Below are positions 17,049 to 25,308 of a stretch of 54,083 bases of DNA, one piece after another. Where the stretch lies: contig CAITUP010000004.1 of assembly GCA_903895595.1 (NCBI GenBank), positions 1 to 54,083 on the forward strand, written 5' to 3'. The position numbers were made by a program, and so were the translations under genes. Position 1 is the first letter of the stretch, and each line of letters begins with the position of its first letter. The stretch is from an uncultured Acetobacteraceae bacterium. GTDB lineage: Bacteria > Pseudomonadota > Alphaproteobacteria > Acetobacterales > Acetobacteraceae. The notes under the pieces are model-generated. The model made no database searches and had not been told where the DNA came from. It saw only the letters and a list, made by a program, of their open reading frames with translations.

Positions 17049-19073
17049 CTAAGCCACCGCCAGCGCGTCCCCGAAATCCGGATACCGCGTCGCGCCGCCG
17101 AGCGTCAGCACCAGCTTCAGCGCCCCGTGCCCGGCCATCGCCAGCACCTCGGGCGACAGCGTCGCGCGGCCGTTGGTCCAGCGAATGCCTTCCTCGGGTT
17201 CGTAATCGTGGAACCCGTCCGTCAACCGGGGGTCGTCCATCGCCACGCTGGTATAGTTCCACCCGCGATGCAGCTCGATCTTTCGCACCGCGACGCCGAG
17301 TGCCCGAGAATCGCGCGCGATGCCCAGTTCCACCGGTACCACGTCGCGGGAGGCGATCTCCACCGTAGCGGGCGTGCCGGGGATGAAAAACACATGCGAG
17401 TCCCCGGCGATTTCCGAGGCCCCCAGCCGCACGCCATCGACAACAAGATGCAAATCCGCATCGTCCGTCATCGGCACCGGCTGGCGCGGTCCCGCTCGGT
17501 TGAGTAACCGCTCCCAAATCAAATCCACCACCAACCCGCCGGTCAGCACGGGTGCGCAGGGTTCCTGGGGCGCCCCGTTCCAGCCATCGTTGGCATTCTG
17601 GAACAGCCACCGGTTCCCGTCGTCGCGATAGGATTCCGCCGGGGCGCCGTTGGCGATCAGGATATCGTGGCTTTCCAGCTCGACATGATAGATCTCCACT
17701 TCCTGCGCTCGGTCGTCCCACACGATGGACCGGTGATTGACCAGAAATTCCACCGGAACGAACACACCGTCGAAGTAAAGCGAATGCGCCTTGGTCACAT
17801 GCAGATCGCGATTGGGAACGTTCGGCCCCAGCGCGCCCTTGCGCACGATCACCGGCGTAGCCGGCCCGCGCTGGCCGCGCGTCGCGAGCACCTGACCCTT
17901 GCCGATCCAGGTAATCTTCCGCGGCTCGGCGCTGCCTTTGGTCACCACCACATCGCCGACGGCGAGCGATTCGACTCCGACTTCGCCGGCCGGCGTCAGG
18001 ATTTGCGTGCCCTTGCAGAAGCAGACGGTGGTAATGTCGGTCCCGAAGGCGCCGGTCGTGAAGCCGAAACTGCTGACCGAGGCGCCGAAATGCAGCGTGG
18101 TATGGCTGGCGCCGCTGTTCAGCACCACGCCAAGGCCGCCGGACAGCGTCGACAGCGACGTGGCGGTGAAACCGGTCACGTCGATGGTGTCATTGGCATT
18201 GAAGCCGCTAAAAGTGTACGATGCGGCGTGAGCCGCCGGCGCCGTCACCACCCATTTCGCGCCGGACGCAAACGACACGGTCTGGAAATTGAGGTATTCC
18301 GTCCCCAGCCCGCCGCTCAGCGTGCCCGTGCTGGCACCGGACGCGAGCAGGATGATGCCGGTGCTTCCAGCGGTATTAACAACATTTCCAACGAAACTTG
18401 CGCCTGCATCGACGATCAGCTTGTTGGTGCCGGCACCATACAGGTCGATGGCGTTCCCGCCGCCGCCGTCGATTGTCCCCGCGTTGGTGACGGTGCCTGC
18501 GCCGCCGTAGATTTTAATACCGTAAGCGCCCGTGGTGTTGGCGTTGATATGGCCGCCCGTGAAATTCGTGACCGTCCCGCCACCCGCGAGCAGGATCGCG
18601 CCGTAATTCAGGCCGCCGCCGCTGGCGCCTTGGATAGTGCCGTAGTTGTAAACCGACACAGGCGCAAGGTTCGTGGCGAACAACTGGCCGGATATCAGGC
18701 CGCTCGATTTGTTGGTGACGACGCCGCCATTTTGAAGAGCGATCGCGCCGGAGTTGGCCGCGACAGCGGCAACAACCTTCCCGTAATTGACAAGCGTGCC
18801 AGCGCTGTTGTGGAAGCGTACGGCATTGACCCCACCGCTCTGTCCGTGAATGTATCCCGCCGAAAGGTTGGTGAGTATACCCGCGTTGAGGAAGTAGACT
18901 GCTTCACCGCCACCAGCCGACGGCGAGGCGATCGTGGCATGATTGGTGAGCGTGGCGGTACTGCCCTTGAACCAGATGGCAGACCCTATCGAAGCGGGCC
19001 CCGTGAAACTTCCCGTGGCGTAGTACGCGCCGGTCCCGTTGAAGGTACTGGCACTCGTAATCGTGGTCGTCAT
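17049..19073 (-). CDS. Beta-repeat protein with C-terminal Hint domain (paralogue A)
   Basis: A 674-residue two-part protein. Residues 1-340 are Gly/Asn/Thr-rich repeats of the type G-G-x-V-T-N-x-x-x-G-x-I-x-G, as in beta-helix adhesins. Residues 351-674 begin with C-F-C-K-G-T-Q-I-L-T-P, the first block of the Hint (hedgehog/intein) fold with its nucleophile Cys, and continue with H-V-T-K-A-H-S-L-Y and H-V-E-L-E-S-H-D-I-L. This matches the Hint_2 type common in Acetobacteraceae. No signal peptide is seen. Hint domains can rearrange or cleave the peptide bond before the Cys; whether this one does is unknown. The C-terminal 324 residues nearly repeat those of the gene at 19748. A site GGGAAATGGG precedes the ATG. 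Confidence 0.85.
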   Translation of the reverse strand: MTTTITSASTFNGTGAYYATGSFTGPASIGSAIWFKGSTATLTNHATIASPSAGGGEAVYFLNAGILTNLSAGYIHGQSGGVNAVRFHNSAGTLVNYGKVVAAVAANSGAIALQNGGVVTNKSSGLISGQLFATNLAPVSVYNYGTIQGASGGGLNYGAILLAGGGTVTNFTGGHINANTTGAYGIKIYGGAGTVTNAGTIDGGGGNAIDLYGAGTNKLIVDAGASFVGNVVNTAGSTGIILLASGASTGTLSGGLGTEYLNFQTVSFASGAKWVVTAPAAHAASYTFSGFNANDTIDVTGFTATSLSTLSGGLGVVLNSGASHTTLHFGASVSSFGFTTGAFGTDITTVCFCKGTQILTPAGEVGVESLAVGDVVVTKGSAEPRKITWIGKGQVLATRGQRGPATPVIVRKGALGPNVPNRDLHVTKAHSLYFDGVFVPVEFLVNHRSIVWDDRAQEVEIYHVELESHDILIANGAPAESYRDDGNRWLFQNANDGWNGAPQEPCAPVLTGGLVVDLIWERLLNRAGPRQPVPMTDDADLHLVVDGVRLGASEIAGDSHVFFIPGTPATVEIASRDVVPVELGIARDSRALGVAVRKIELHRGWNYTSVAMDDPRLTDGFHDYEPEEGIRWTNGRATLSPEVLAMAGHGALKLVLTLGGATRYPDFGDALAVA

Positions 19074-19446
19074 CGGCCCATTTCCCGTGGTTCGTCATAT
19101 TGCCCGTTGACGCACACGCCGCCTGTGGAAAGGCCCACCCAAACCAAGCCAATGGCCGCGCGCCGGATTTTGCGAAACCGAGCTTATCCGAAGATTTGAC
19201 AATTGGAAGGGCATATTCGTGAGACAATGCGTTTTTTGCGCCGAATCGGGAATTTAACCGGCCGCTGCCCCACGCTCTGGCCCTCTGCTGCGTCCTCGTT
19301 CAGAGTAACGCCAGCCGGAGCATCCGCCTCATGACCGAAGACCGAGAGACCCCGATCCGCGTGGCGCGGAAAGAGGCAGAATCTATACGGGTTTGGGTTC
19401 ATCGGCATGACGTCGGCAGTCTGTGTCGCGCGACCAACCGTTTCGC
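19074..19446. other. Intergenic stretch between Hint paralogue A and the antitoxin relic
   Basis: No gene is supported on either strand. On the minus strand this is where a toxin partner for the antitoxin relic would be expected, but no PIN, RelE or other toxin motif can be read in any frame. It also carries the unidentified promoter of the Hint gene at 17049-19073. Confidence 0.5.
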
Positions 19447-19640
19447 TTATTCCTGCGCCGTGCCATCGATCGGCGCTATCGCGGCAGCCTGTATATCCAG
19501 AGCAGCCTCCAACAAGCTTTGCCTTGCCCGCCGCCGGATCGCGTCCCGCAGGAGCCCTGAATGGCGCGATCCGATAACAGCCCCGCATCCTTGGCCGAAA
19601 GGGCCAGGTCCTCGGGCAGGCTGATCTCGATCACCGCCAT
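19447..19640 (-). pseudogene. Frameshifted type II antitoxin relic
   Basis: A strong ribosome site (GAAGGAGG) leads into M-A-V-I-E-I-S-L-P-E-D-L-A-L-S-A-K-D-A-G and then L-L-S-D-R-A-I-Q, the N-terminus of a common short antitoxin family (M-x-x-I-x-I-S-L-P-D-x-L-A-x-x-A-x-x-A-G-L-L). Frame is then lost. Adding one G to the GGG run at 19555-19557 restores G-L-L-R-D-A-I-R-R-R-A-R and continues to a stop at 19447, for a 64-residue product. That is also shorter than the usual 75-90 aa. No toxin gene follows. A sequencing error could explain the missing base, but the absent toxin favours real decay. Confidence 0.65.
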
Positions 19641-19747
19641 GGTACGGCCTCCTTCGCAACCGCCGGATCCAGGTTATGCTGCTTTGACGCGTTCCCGCAA
19701 TCGATCGGATCGCGGTAAAGAAGCGGCGAAAGGCGCCAAGCCCTTCC

Positions 19748-21775
19748 CTACGCCGCCGCCACAACCGCCCCCAAATCCGGATACCGCGTCGCCCCGCCCA
19801 GCGTCAGCACCAACTTCAGCGCCCCCCGCCCCGGCACCGCCAGCACCTCGGGCGACAGCGTCGCACGGCCGTTGGTCCAGCGGATGCCTTCCTCCGCCTC
19901 GTAATCGTGGAACCCGTCGGCCAACCGAGGATCGTCCGCCGCGACAGCGACATAAGCGTCCCCGCGATGCAGCTCGATCTTCCGCACCGCGACGCCGAGC
20001 GCCCGGGAGTCCCGCGCGATCCCCCATTCCACCGGCACCACATCCCGCGACGCAATCGTCACCACGCTCGGCACACCCGGAATGAAAAACACGTGCGAAT
20101 CCCCGGCGATTTCCGAAATGCCAAGCCTGATACCATCGACGACAAGATGCAAATCCGCATCGTCCGTCATCGGCACCGGCTGGCGCGGCCCGGCCCGATC
20201 GAGAATCCGTTCCCAAATCAAATCCACCACCAACCCGCCGGTCAGCACGGGCGCGTAAGGTTCTTGCGGCGCCCCGTTCCAGCCGCCGTTGACATTCTGG
20301 AACATCCAGCGGTTCCCGTCGTCGCGATAGGATTCCGCCGGGGCGCCGTTGGCGATCAGCACATCGCGGCTTTCCAGCTCGACGTGATAAATCTCCACTT
20401 CCTGCGCTCGGTCGTCCCACACGATGGATCGGTGATTAACCAGAAATTCCACCGGAACGAACACACCGTCGAAATACAGCGAGTGTGCCTTGGTCACATG
20501 CAGATCGCGATTGGGCACGTTCGGCCCGAGCGCGCCTTTACGCACAATCACCGGAGTCGCCGGCCCGCGCTGCCCGCGCGTCGCGAGCACCTTGCCCTTG
20601 CCGATCCACACCACCGGCCGGTGCTTGCCGCCTTTGGTAACCACCAGATCGCCGACAGCGAGCGTTTCCACCCCGACCTCGCCCTCCGGCGTCAGGATTT
20701 GCGTGCCTTTGCAGAAGCAGATGGTCGTCAGACTGGTCACGCCGCCCGATGCGACGGTCTGGAAATTCGTGATCGTGCCGGCGAAATACAGGATCGCAGG
20801 GGTGGCACCGGTCAGCGTCACGTTCGTCACGCCGCTGCTGACCCCGAAGCTGGAAATCGTCTCGTTACCCTGCAGCCGGATCGTATCGCCGGAGACAAAT
20901 CCGTTGATAACGGATGAATGGAACCGCGTCGGGCTGCCATACACGTTCCAGGCCGCACCGCTGTCGAAGGCGAGCGTGCCGAAATTGCCGAAACTCCCGA
21001 GGTTGGAAATCGTCCCGCTGGCCGCACCGGACCCGAGTTCCAGCGTCGACTGGCTGGGGGTACCGCCGTCGACCGTGCCAATGATAACCTCGCCAGGATC
21101 GAGAATCAGGCGGTTCGTGAAGCTCCCCTGAAAAATAATGGCTGCGCCGGTGGAAGTGCCGGCGGTAATCGTCCCCGAATTGGTGACCGTGCCGCCCGTC
21201 AGGACTTTGATCCCGTAGGCGCCTCCGCCATTGGAAATGACGCCGCCGGCCAGATTGGTGACCGCGCCGCCAGCCGACAAATATACGCCGCCATAGTTGG
21301 CATCGCCGAGGAGTGTGCCAGCATTGACGACCGTCCCCGTCGCGTTAAAAATATCGACTCCGCCGGTTATCGTTCCGCTGCTTTTGTTGCTGACGAGGCC
21401 ACCCGCCGACAACTGGACCCCATTTTCCGCGCCCAGCCCGGCGACGCCAATGGAACCGTAGTTGACGACCGTGCCGGCGCGGCCGACGAATACAATGCCC
21501 GATGTGTTCGAGCGGGTGCTCCGTATGACGCCGCCAACCTCGTTGAGCACAACGTCGGCAGTGCCGGTTTTGACGTAAATTGCCCCCAAGGCGCCGGCCG
21601 AGCCCGCCCCGCCGATGATGACCCCGAGATTGTCCAGCGTATCGTTGCTGCCGGTCATGCGCACGGCGACGGAAGTGGTGACGGTCCCAAGATTGAACGC
21701 CGTCGTCGCGCTGGACGACAAGGTATAGGTGGTCGAGCGGGTGCTGCCGGCGGCGGTGATCGTCGAGGTCGTCAT
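19748..21775 (-). CDS. Beta-repeat protein with C-terminal Hint domain (paralogue B)
   Basis: A 675-residue paralogue of the product of 17049-19073. The first 340 residues are again Gly/Asn/Thr-rich repeats (G-G-A-V-T-N-L-A-G-G-V-I-S-N and similar), but they align poorly with those of paralogue A. The Hint half starts at Cys353 (C-F-C-K-G-T-Q-I-L-T-P-E-G-E) and is nearly identical to A, including an unbroken identical stretch of about 75 residues. The start is taken as the ATG at 21775 by analogy with A (both open M-T-T-[ST]); a TTG 18 nt upstream is the alternative. The two genes share about 970 bp of direct repeat (17049-18023 and 19748-20719), an obvious substrate for recombination or gene conversion. 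Confidence 0.85.
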   Translation of the reverse strand: MTTSTITAAGSTRSTTYTLSSSATTAFNLGTVTTSVAVRMTGSNDTLDNLGVIIGGAGSAGALGAIYVKTGTADVVLNEVGGVIRSTRSNTSGIVFVGRAGTVVNYGSIGVAGLGAENGVQLSAGGLVSNKSSGTITGGVDIFNATGTVVNAGTLLGDANYGGVYLSAGGAVTNLAGGVISNGGGAYGIKVLTGGTVTNSGTITAGTSTGAAIIFQGSFTNRLILDPGEVIIGTVDGGTPSQSTLELGSGAASGTISNLGSFGNFGTLAFDSGAAWNVYGSPTRFHSSVINGFVSGDTIRLQGNETISSFGVSSGVTNVTLTGATPAILYFAGTITNFQTVASGGVTSLTTICFCKGTQILTPEGEVGVETLAVGDLVVTKGGKHRPVVWIGKGKVLATRGQRGPATPVIVRKGALGPNVPNRDLHVTKAHSLYFDGVFVPVEFLVNHRSIVWDDRAQEVEIYHVELESRDVLIANGAPAESYRDDGNRWMFQNVNGGWNGAPQEPYAPVLTGGLVVDLIWERILDRAGPRQPVPMTDDADLHLVVDGIRLGISEIAGDSHVFFIPGVPSVVTIASRDVVPVEWGIARDSRALGVAVRKIELHRGDAYVAVAADDPRLADGFHDYEAEEGIRWTNGRATLSPEVLAVPGRGALKLVLTLGGATRYPDLGAVVAAA

Positions 21776-21952
21776 GGACTTACGTGCTCCCAATCGGAAT
21801 TCCGGACGGACGTATCGGCCGCTCTCGGTTCCGTGACCCCATCACTTCCTTGAGTCGCGGTTCCCTGGCAAGCGACAAAATGCCGCACGGCCGCGCCTCT
21901 GGCCGTTTCCGCCGCTTTGGGTCAGGCTGTGTCCCACCGAAGGAGACCGCCC

Positions 21953-23098
21953 ATGCCGCCCGATGACTCATCGCCCCTGATTCAAGCCGCCATCGCCCTC
22001 GCCCCCGCGATACGCGCGGCGCGGGACGACGCGGAACGGATGCGGCAAACCCCGCCGGAGCTGGCGGCCGAAATCACCAAAACCGGGATCTACCAGATGT
22101 ATTTCCCGGCCTCGATGGGCGGCCCGGAAACCCCGCCCCTGACCGCGTTCCGCGTGGTGGAGGAAATATCCCGCATCGACGGCTCCATCGGCTGGTGCGC
22201 GATGATCGCGACGGCGCTGTCGATGAACGTCTCCCTCTTGCCGGTGGAGGTCGGGCGCGAACTCGCCGGCACCCCCGCCGATTATCGCGGCGCCGGATCG
22301 GCTCGCCCTGGCGGCAAGGCGTGGAAAGTGCCCGGCGGCTACCGGGTCAAAGGCCGCTGGAACTTCGCCAGCGGCATCATGAATGCCCGCTGGCTGTATG
22401 CCACCTGCGTGATGGCCGACACCGAAAAACCCACCCTGCGCGCGGTGTGGGTGCCGCGCGAGCAGGTCGCAATCGTCGATACATGGCAAACCATGGGCAT
22501 GCGCGGCACCGGCAGCCAGGATTTCACCGTCGACGACGTTTTCGTGCCGGAACACCGCAGCGTGGCCTCCGACGCGCCACCGACCCAGAAAACCCCGCTG
22601 TACCATCCCCGTACGAGGTTCGTGTTCCTCTGGACCCCCTCCGCCGCCAACGCCTTGGGCGTCGCCCGAGGCGCTATCGATGCGCTGACGGAAATCGCCA
22701 CGACCGAGGCATCCACCTTGAACCCCAACCTTTTGCGCGACCGATCCGCCGTACAGACAAAGCTGGGAGAGGCCGAGGCCATCGTGAACGCTGCCCGCGC
22801 CTATGTCTTCGACGCCGTGGGCAGCCTGTGGGCAACACTGACCGCCGGCGAGGAACCGACCGATCGGCAGGTCGCGCAGGGACGCTTGGCCCTGGTCCAC
22901 GCGATGCACGAATCCGCCCGCGCTGTGGACAAGGTCTTCCACGCCGCCGGCACCAACGCAATTTACACCAGACTGCCGCTGGAACGTGCCTTCCGCGATG
23001 TCCACGTCGCCATCCAACACGGCGCCGCCCTGCCGTTGTATTTCGAATCCGCCGGCAAAGTCCTGCTCGGCCTGAAACCGGGCGATCCCGGGTGGTAG
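21953..23098 (+). CDS. Acyl-CoA dehydrogenase-fold flavoprotein, possibly a group D monooxygenase
   Basis: A 381-residue protein of the acyl-CoA dehydrogenase superfamily. It has the N-terminal helices, then I-D-G-S-I-G-W-C-A-M-I, typical of the HpaB/DszC-like flavin-dependent monooxygenase branch. G-R-W-N-F-A-S-G-I and G-M-R-G-T-G-S-Q-D-F follow, then a C-terminal bundle ending R-D-V-H-V-A-I-Q-H. That last segment and the lack of the dehydrogenase Y-E-G-T motif favour a reduced-flavin monooxygenase over a true acyl-CoA dehydrogenase. GAAGGAG precedes the ATG at 21953. The next gene starts 56 nt downstream on the same strand. A separate flavin reductase would be needed and is not in the window. 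Confidence 0.8.
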   Translation: MPPDDSSPLIQAAIALAPAIRAARDDAERMRQTPPELAAEITKTGIYQMYFPASMGGPETPPLTAFRVVEEISRIDGSIGWCAMIATALSMNVSLLPVEVGRELAGTPADYRGAGSARPGGKAWKVPGGYRVKGRWNFASGIMNARWLYATCVMADTEKPTLRAVWVPREQVAIVDTWQTMGMRGTGSQDFTVDDVFVPEHRSVASDAPPTQKTPLYHPRTRFVFLWTPSAANALGVARGAIDALTEIATTEASTLNPNLLRDRSAVQTKLGEAEAIVNAARAYVFDAVGSLWATLTAGEEPTDRQVAQGRLALVHAMHESARAVDKVFHAAGTNAIYTRLPLERAFRDVHVAIQHGAALPLYFESAGKVLLGLKPGDPGW

Positions 23099-23154
23099 TT
23101 GCCAGCCCACGCATCCAGCGCCACACTCCACGCAATCAACTTGGGAACGTCACC

Positions 23155-25248
23155 ATGTCTTCACGCTTCGCCGGCCTGACCCCGCTGCTCGCCCCCCGCT
23201 CCGTCGCCGTGCTCGGCGCGTCGAGCGACCCAACCCGCATCAGCGGCCGGCCCATCGCCTACATGAAATCCCAAGGCTTCCAGGGCGGACTTTACCCCAT
23301 CAACCCAAACCGAGCGGAAGTTCAGGGGTTGAAGGCGTACGCATCGATTAACGATGTGCCGGAAGTGCCGGATGTCGCGATCGTCGCGGTGGCCAGCGAA
23401 GTCGCCGCCGCCGCCATCGAGGATTTGGCGAAAAAAGGCGTCAAGGCCGTGGTAATGTTCACCGCCGGCTTCGCGGAAATGGACGATGCCGGCGCTGTCG
23501 CGCAGGATAAAATGGTTGCCACCGCACGGTCCTACGGCATGCGCATCCTCGGGCCGAACTGCCTGGGCGTGTTCGATGCAAGACGCGCCTATTACGCAAC
23601 GTTCTCCTCGTCGTTCGACAGCGGATGGCCGGTGCCGGGCCGTATCGGAATCGCCAGCCAATCGGGCGCGTATGGGACACATCTGTATACCCTGGCTCGC
23701 AACCGCGGCATCGGCGCATCCTTGTGCGTGATGACCGGCAACGAAGGCGACGTCACGGTCGGCGAGTGCATCGGCTGGCTCGCGGAAAATCCGGAAGTGG
23801 ATGTCATCGCCGTCTACGCGGAAGGCATCCGCGAGGCCTCCGGCCTGATCGCCGCCCTGGAAGCCGCCCGCGCCGCCAAGAAACCCGTCGTCATGCAGAA
23901 AGTCGGACGCTCGGAACTCGGAACGAAAGCGGCGAAATCCCATACCGCTTCCATCGCCGGCGACGATGCGGTCACGGAAGCAATCATGAACGAATTCGGC
24001 GTCTACCGCGCCCGCAATTCCGAGGAAATGCTGGATATCGCCCACACCGCAACCCGCAAAATCTACCCGGTGAAAAACACCTTCGGCGTGATCACGGTGT
24101 CCGGCGGCGCCGGCGTGTTGATGAGCGACGTGGCCGAAAGCGTCGGTCTGGCGATGCCGGAAATGCCCATCGAGGCGCAAAAGCGCCTGCGCGAACTCGT
24201 GCCATTCTGCGCCCCCCGCAACCCCGTCGATGCCACTGCGCAAGTATCCAACGACGTTAGCTTGGTGAAAACCTTCACCGAATCCATGGTCCGCGACGGC
24301 GGATACACATCGGTCCTGGGTTTCTTCAGCATGACCGCGTCGTCCCGCCGCTGGCCCGCGATCCGCGAGCAATTAACGGCGGTCAAAGACGAAAACCCCG
24401 ACCGTCTGTATGTGTTGTCGGTCATCGTCCCGCCCGAGGGCCGCGACTCCCTGGAAGCCGACGGCTGGGTCGTGCATGAAGACCCCACGCGCGCCGTCGT
24501 CGCCGTCGATGCGATGGGCCGCTTCGGCGCCGCCTTCGCCAAGCCGCCGGGCCTGCCGGCCCCGGTCGTTCCGCCCGTGACGCTGCCGGCGGTGACGCCC
24601 ACGGAAGCCGAGGCGAAACGGTTGCTGGCGACCGCCGGCATCGCTTCCGCCCCCGAAGCCGAATGCACCGACGCCGATTCCGCCGTCGCGGCGGCCGAGA
24701 AATTCGGTTATCCGGTCGTGATGAAAATCCTGTCGCCGGATATTCTGCACAAATCCGAAATCGGCGGCGTGCTGCTGGATGTCTCCGACGCGGCCGGGGT
24801 TCGGGAAGGTTTCGCCCTGCTGCTGGAACGCGCCAAAGCCGCCGCACCGACCGCCCGTATCGAAGGCGTATTGGTCGCCAAGCAGCTGAAAGGCGGCGTC
24901 GAATGCATCATGGGCATCACCCGCGATCCCGTCTTCGGCCCAATGGCGATGTTCGGCCTCGGCGGTATTTTCGTGGAAATTCTGAAAGACGTGGTGTTCC
25001 ACCGTTGCCCGTTCGGACCGGACGTCGCCGAGGAAATGATCCGCTCCATCAAGGGCGCCCCCCTGCTGCTCGGCGCCCGAGGCCGCAGGAAAGCCGATAT
25101 TAAAGCCCTGGCCGACACGTTGTCCCGCCTGTCCGCCTTCGCCGTCGCGGCCGGCCCGAAGCTGGCGTCGATCGACCTCAACCCCGTCTTCGCGATGCCG
25201 GAAGGCGAGGGCGCCTTCGCGGTGGATGCTGTGATCGAAGTGGGGTGA
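23155..25248 (+). CDS. NDP-forming acyl-CoA synthetase (acetate-CoA ligase family, fused subunits)
   Basis: A 697-residue fused enzyme of the ADP-forming acetyl-CoA synthetase/succinyl-CoA synthetase-like superfamily, which joins an organic acid to CoA through a phosphohistidine. Order: CoA-binding Rossmann domain with V-A-V-L-G-A-S-S-D-P (18-26), the ligase domain with I-A-S-Q-S-G-A-Y-G and K-S-H-T-A-S-I-A-G (His263, the likely phosphorylated residue), and a C-terminal ATP-grasp domain with Y-P-V-V-M-K-I-L-S-P-D-I-L-H-K-S-E-I-G-G-V. The start is the ATG at 23155, where family homology begins; the longer open frame is the out-of-frame shadow of the upstream gene. It probably activates the acid handled by the nearby dehydrogenases and monooxygenases. 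Confidence 0.88.
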   Translation: MSSRFAGLTPLLAPRSVAVLGASSDPTRISGRPIAYMKSQGFQGGLYPINPNRAEVQGLKAYASINDVPEVPDVAIVAVASEVAAAAIEDLAKKGVKAVVMFTAGFAEMDDAGAVAQDKMVATARSYGMRILGPNCLGVFDARRAYYATFSSSFDSGWPVPGRIGIASQSGAYGTHLYTLARNRGIGASLCVMTGNEGDVTVGECIGWLAENPEVDVIAVYAEGIREASGLIAALEAARAAKKPVVMQKVGRSELGTKAAKSHTASIAGDDAVTEAIMNEFGVYRARNSEEMLDIAHTATRKIYPVKNTFGVITVSGGAGVLMSDVAESVGLAMPEMPIEAQKRLRELVPFCAPRNPVDATAQVSNDVSLVKTFTESMVRDGGYTSVLGFFSMTASSRRWPAIREQLTAVKDENPDRLYVLSVIVPPEGRDSLEADGWVVHEDPTRAVVAVDAMGRFGAAFAKPPGLPAPVVPPVTLPAVTPTEAEAKRLLATAGIASAPEAECTDADSAVAAAEKFGYPVVMKILSPDILHKSEIGGVLLDVSDAAGVREGFALLLERAKAAAPTARIEGVLVAKQLKGGVECIMGITRDPVFGPMAMFGLGGIFVEILKDVVFHRCPFGPDVAEEMIRSIKGAPLLLGARGRRKADIKALADTLSRLSAFAVAAGPKLASIDLNPVFAMPEGEGAFAVDAVIEVG

Positions 25249-25267
25249 CCACCCTCGCCACTTCCCC

Positions 25268-25296
25268 GTCATGGTCGGGCCTGACCCGACCATGAC
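25268..25296. repeat. Dispersed intergenic palindrome, copy 4 (perfect 12-bp arms)
   Basis: GTCATGGTCGGG (25268-25279), loop CCTGA, CCCGACCATGAC (25285-25296). This is the longest form of the unit: both flanks carry the GTCAT extension that copies 1-3 carry on one side. It sits between the acyl-CoA synthetase and selB, 12 nt before the selB ATG. Confidence 0.85.
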
Positions 25297-25308
25297 AAGG
25301 CCGAAAAG

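Noticed and set aside
22195-23154. Upstream 320-codon extension of the acyl-CoA synthetase frame
   Set aside because: It lies over the preceding flavoprotein gene in another frame; family homology begins exactly at the ATG at 23155.
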